Origin: Pseudozobellia thermophila | GTDB taxonomy: Bacteria > Bacteroidota > Bacteroidia > Flavobacteriales > Flavobacteriaceae | Assembly: GCF_900141855.1 (NCBI RefSeq) | Contig: NZ_FQYU01000003.1 | Coordinates: 62,001-126,000 of the forward strand | Length of the DNA: 64,000 nt | Direction of reading: 5' to 3' | Shown: positions 63,566-64,000 of the stretch, in pieces | How the letters are laid out: each line of letters begins with the position of its first letter | Numbering within the stretch: position 1 is the first letter of the stretch | Program-made: the position numbers and the translations under genes | Notes under the pieces: model-generated | Told to the model about the DNA's origin: nothing | Seen by the model: only the letters and a program-made list of their open reading frames with translations | Databases searched by the model: none

Positions 63566-64000
63566 ATGAAAAACATTATAAAAAGTACGGTTCTCTTGTG
63601 TTTAGGTATTTTTCTTAGTTCATGCGAACTAGAATTACAAGACACCTTTAATTTTAAAAGTGGAGCGGTATTTTCCGACCCTTATGAAAACAATACAGCA
63701 TGGGAATTTATTCGCTCCCTAAACGGTGTCAACGAAGATGGTACATTAGACGGTGAACACTTTCAGTATATGGAAGCAGCTATTCGAAAGGCTGATATGA
63801 TTGACGTTTTCAATCAAACAAAAGATACGCTAAGGACCTATTTATTGCTTAACAATAATGCTTTCACAGGTGAAGGTGATGTTATTGAAATTGTGACTGG
63901 ACTTACCGGGACCGATAGGGAAGAGGCCGAGCTGAATTTATCGCCTGAAGAGGTAATGGATCTGGTCGATACCCCGGAAAAAATGGAAAGTTTAAGAACA
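63566..64000 (+). CDS. Surface lipoprotein, possibly fasciclin-like (3'-truncated by window)
   Basis: 145 codons are visible, open to the edge. The product has a lipoprotein signal (LGIFLSSC, Cys20). The mature part, SDPYENNTAWEFIRSLNGVN, then HFQYMEAAIRKADMIDVFNQ and LRTYLLLNNNAFTGEGD, fits the FAS1/fasciclin pattern (F-I-x-S, a tandem helix, then T-Y/F-L-L-N-x-x-A-F) often seen in PUL lipoproteins after susCD. It follows SusD by 16 bases, so it belongs to the same operon. Because the protein is incomplete, the family call is tentative; it could also be a surface glycan-binding protein. Confidence 0.6.
   Translation, partial: MKNIIKSTVLLCLGIFLSSCELELQDTFNFKSGAVFSDPYENNTAWEFIRSLNGVNEDGTLDGEHFQYMEAAIRKADMIDVFNQTKDTLRTYLLLNNNAFTGEGDVIEIVTGLTGTDREEAELNLSPEEVMDLVDTPEKMESLRT

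Overview
The window comes from a marine Flavobacteriaceae-type Bacteroidetes chromosome. The support is two proteins ending in the type IX secretion 'gliding motility-associated' sorting domain, tandem SusC/SusD pairs, a hybrid two-component regulator with an AraC output domain, a Rho factor with a long disordered insert, archaeal/eukaryotic-type ProS, and promoters with the Bacteroidetes -7 motif TAnnTTTG. The genus cannot be fixed from the sequence alone.

Bases 1 to about 27,200 are mostly conserved chromosomal genes. They hold two paralogous T9SS cargo proteins (the first cut by the window edge), an outer-membrane beta-barrel protein and a Ser/Arg-rich lipoprotein next to proS, two identical tRNA-Glu genes, rpsT, a proC-proB-proA operon, a cluster of two 7-TM paralogues with a lipoprotein, and rho divergent from a DUF4293 gene. 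After these come a phosphodiesterase, truA with an ABC exporter, folP-cdaA, a DUF1599/DoxX-like/tpiA/prmA/clpS run, a split YeeE/YedE pair, and a CBM9-like secreted protein.

Bases about 27,260 to 64,000 form one large polysaccharide utilisation locus (PUL) that continues past the right edge. It has six sulfatases with formylglycine motifs, a hybrid two-component sensor/regulator, a GMC oxidoreductase with a gluconate-2-dehydrogenase subunit-3 partner, L-rhamnose mutarotase, a GH78 alpha-L-rhamnosidase, a GH5-like hydrolase, a peroxiredoxin, a GntR-type regulator, two SusC/SusD pairs and the start of a further surface lipoprotein. Sulfatases plus rhamnosidase plus rhamnose mutarotase point to a sulfated, rhamnose-containing algal polysaccharide (ulvan or another sulfated rhamnan). 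No polysaccharide lyase lies inside the window, so the substrate remains an inference.

The most notable observation is a shared promoter architecture inside the PUL. Three tandem 5-mers of the form ACAGN-ACAGN-ACAGG are followed, always at the same offset (23 intervening bases), by a TAnnTTTG-like -7 element. I found it by eye at five places: in front of both susCD operons, the GMC operon, the reverse-strand sulfatase, and the remnant of a lost sulfatase at the head of the sulfatase row. The two susC promoters also share an upstream box (AAAGTACAAAACC) at identical spacing. This looks like the operator of one PUL-specific activator, most simply the AraC-type output domain of the hybrid regulator encoded in the locus. 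The PUL also carries decay marks: a 72-codon sulfatase C-terminal remnant, a frameshifted ktrB/trkH-like potassium transporter between the two susCD pairs, and a 1.3-kb tract without an intact gene beside the GntR gene.
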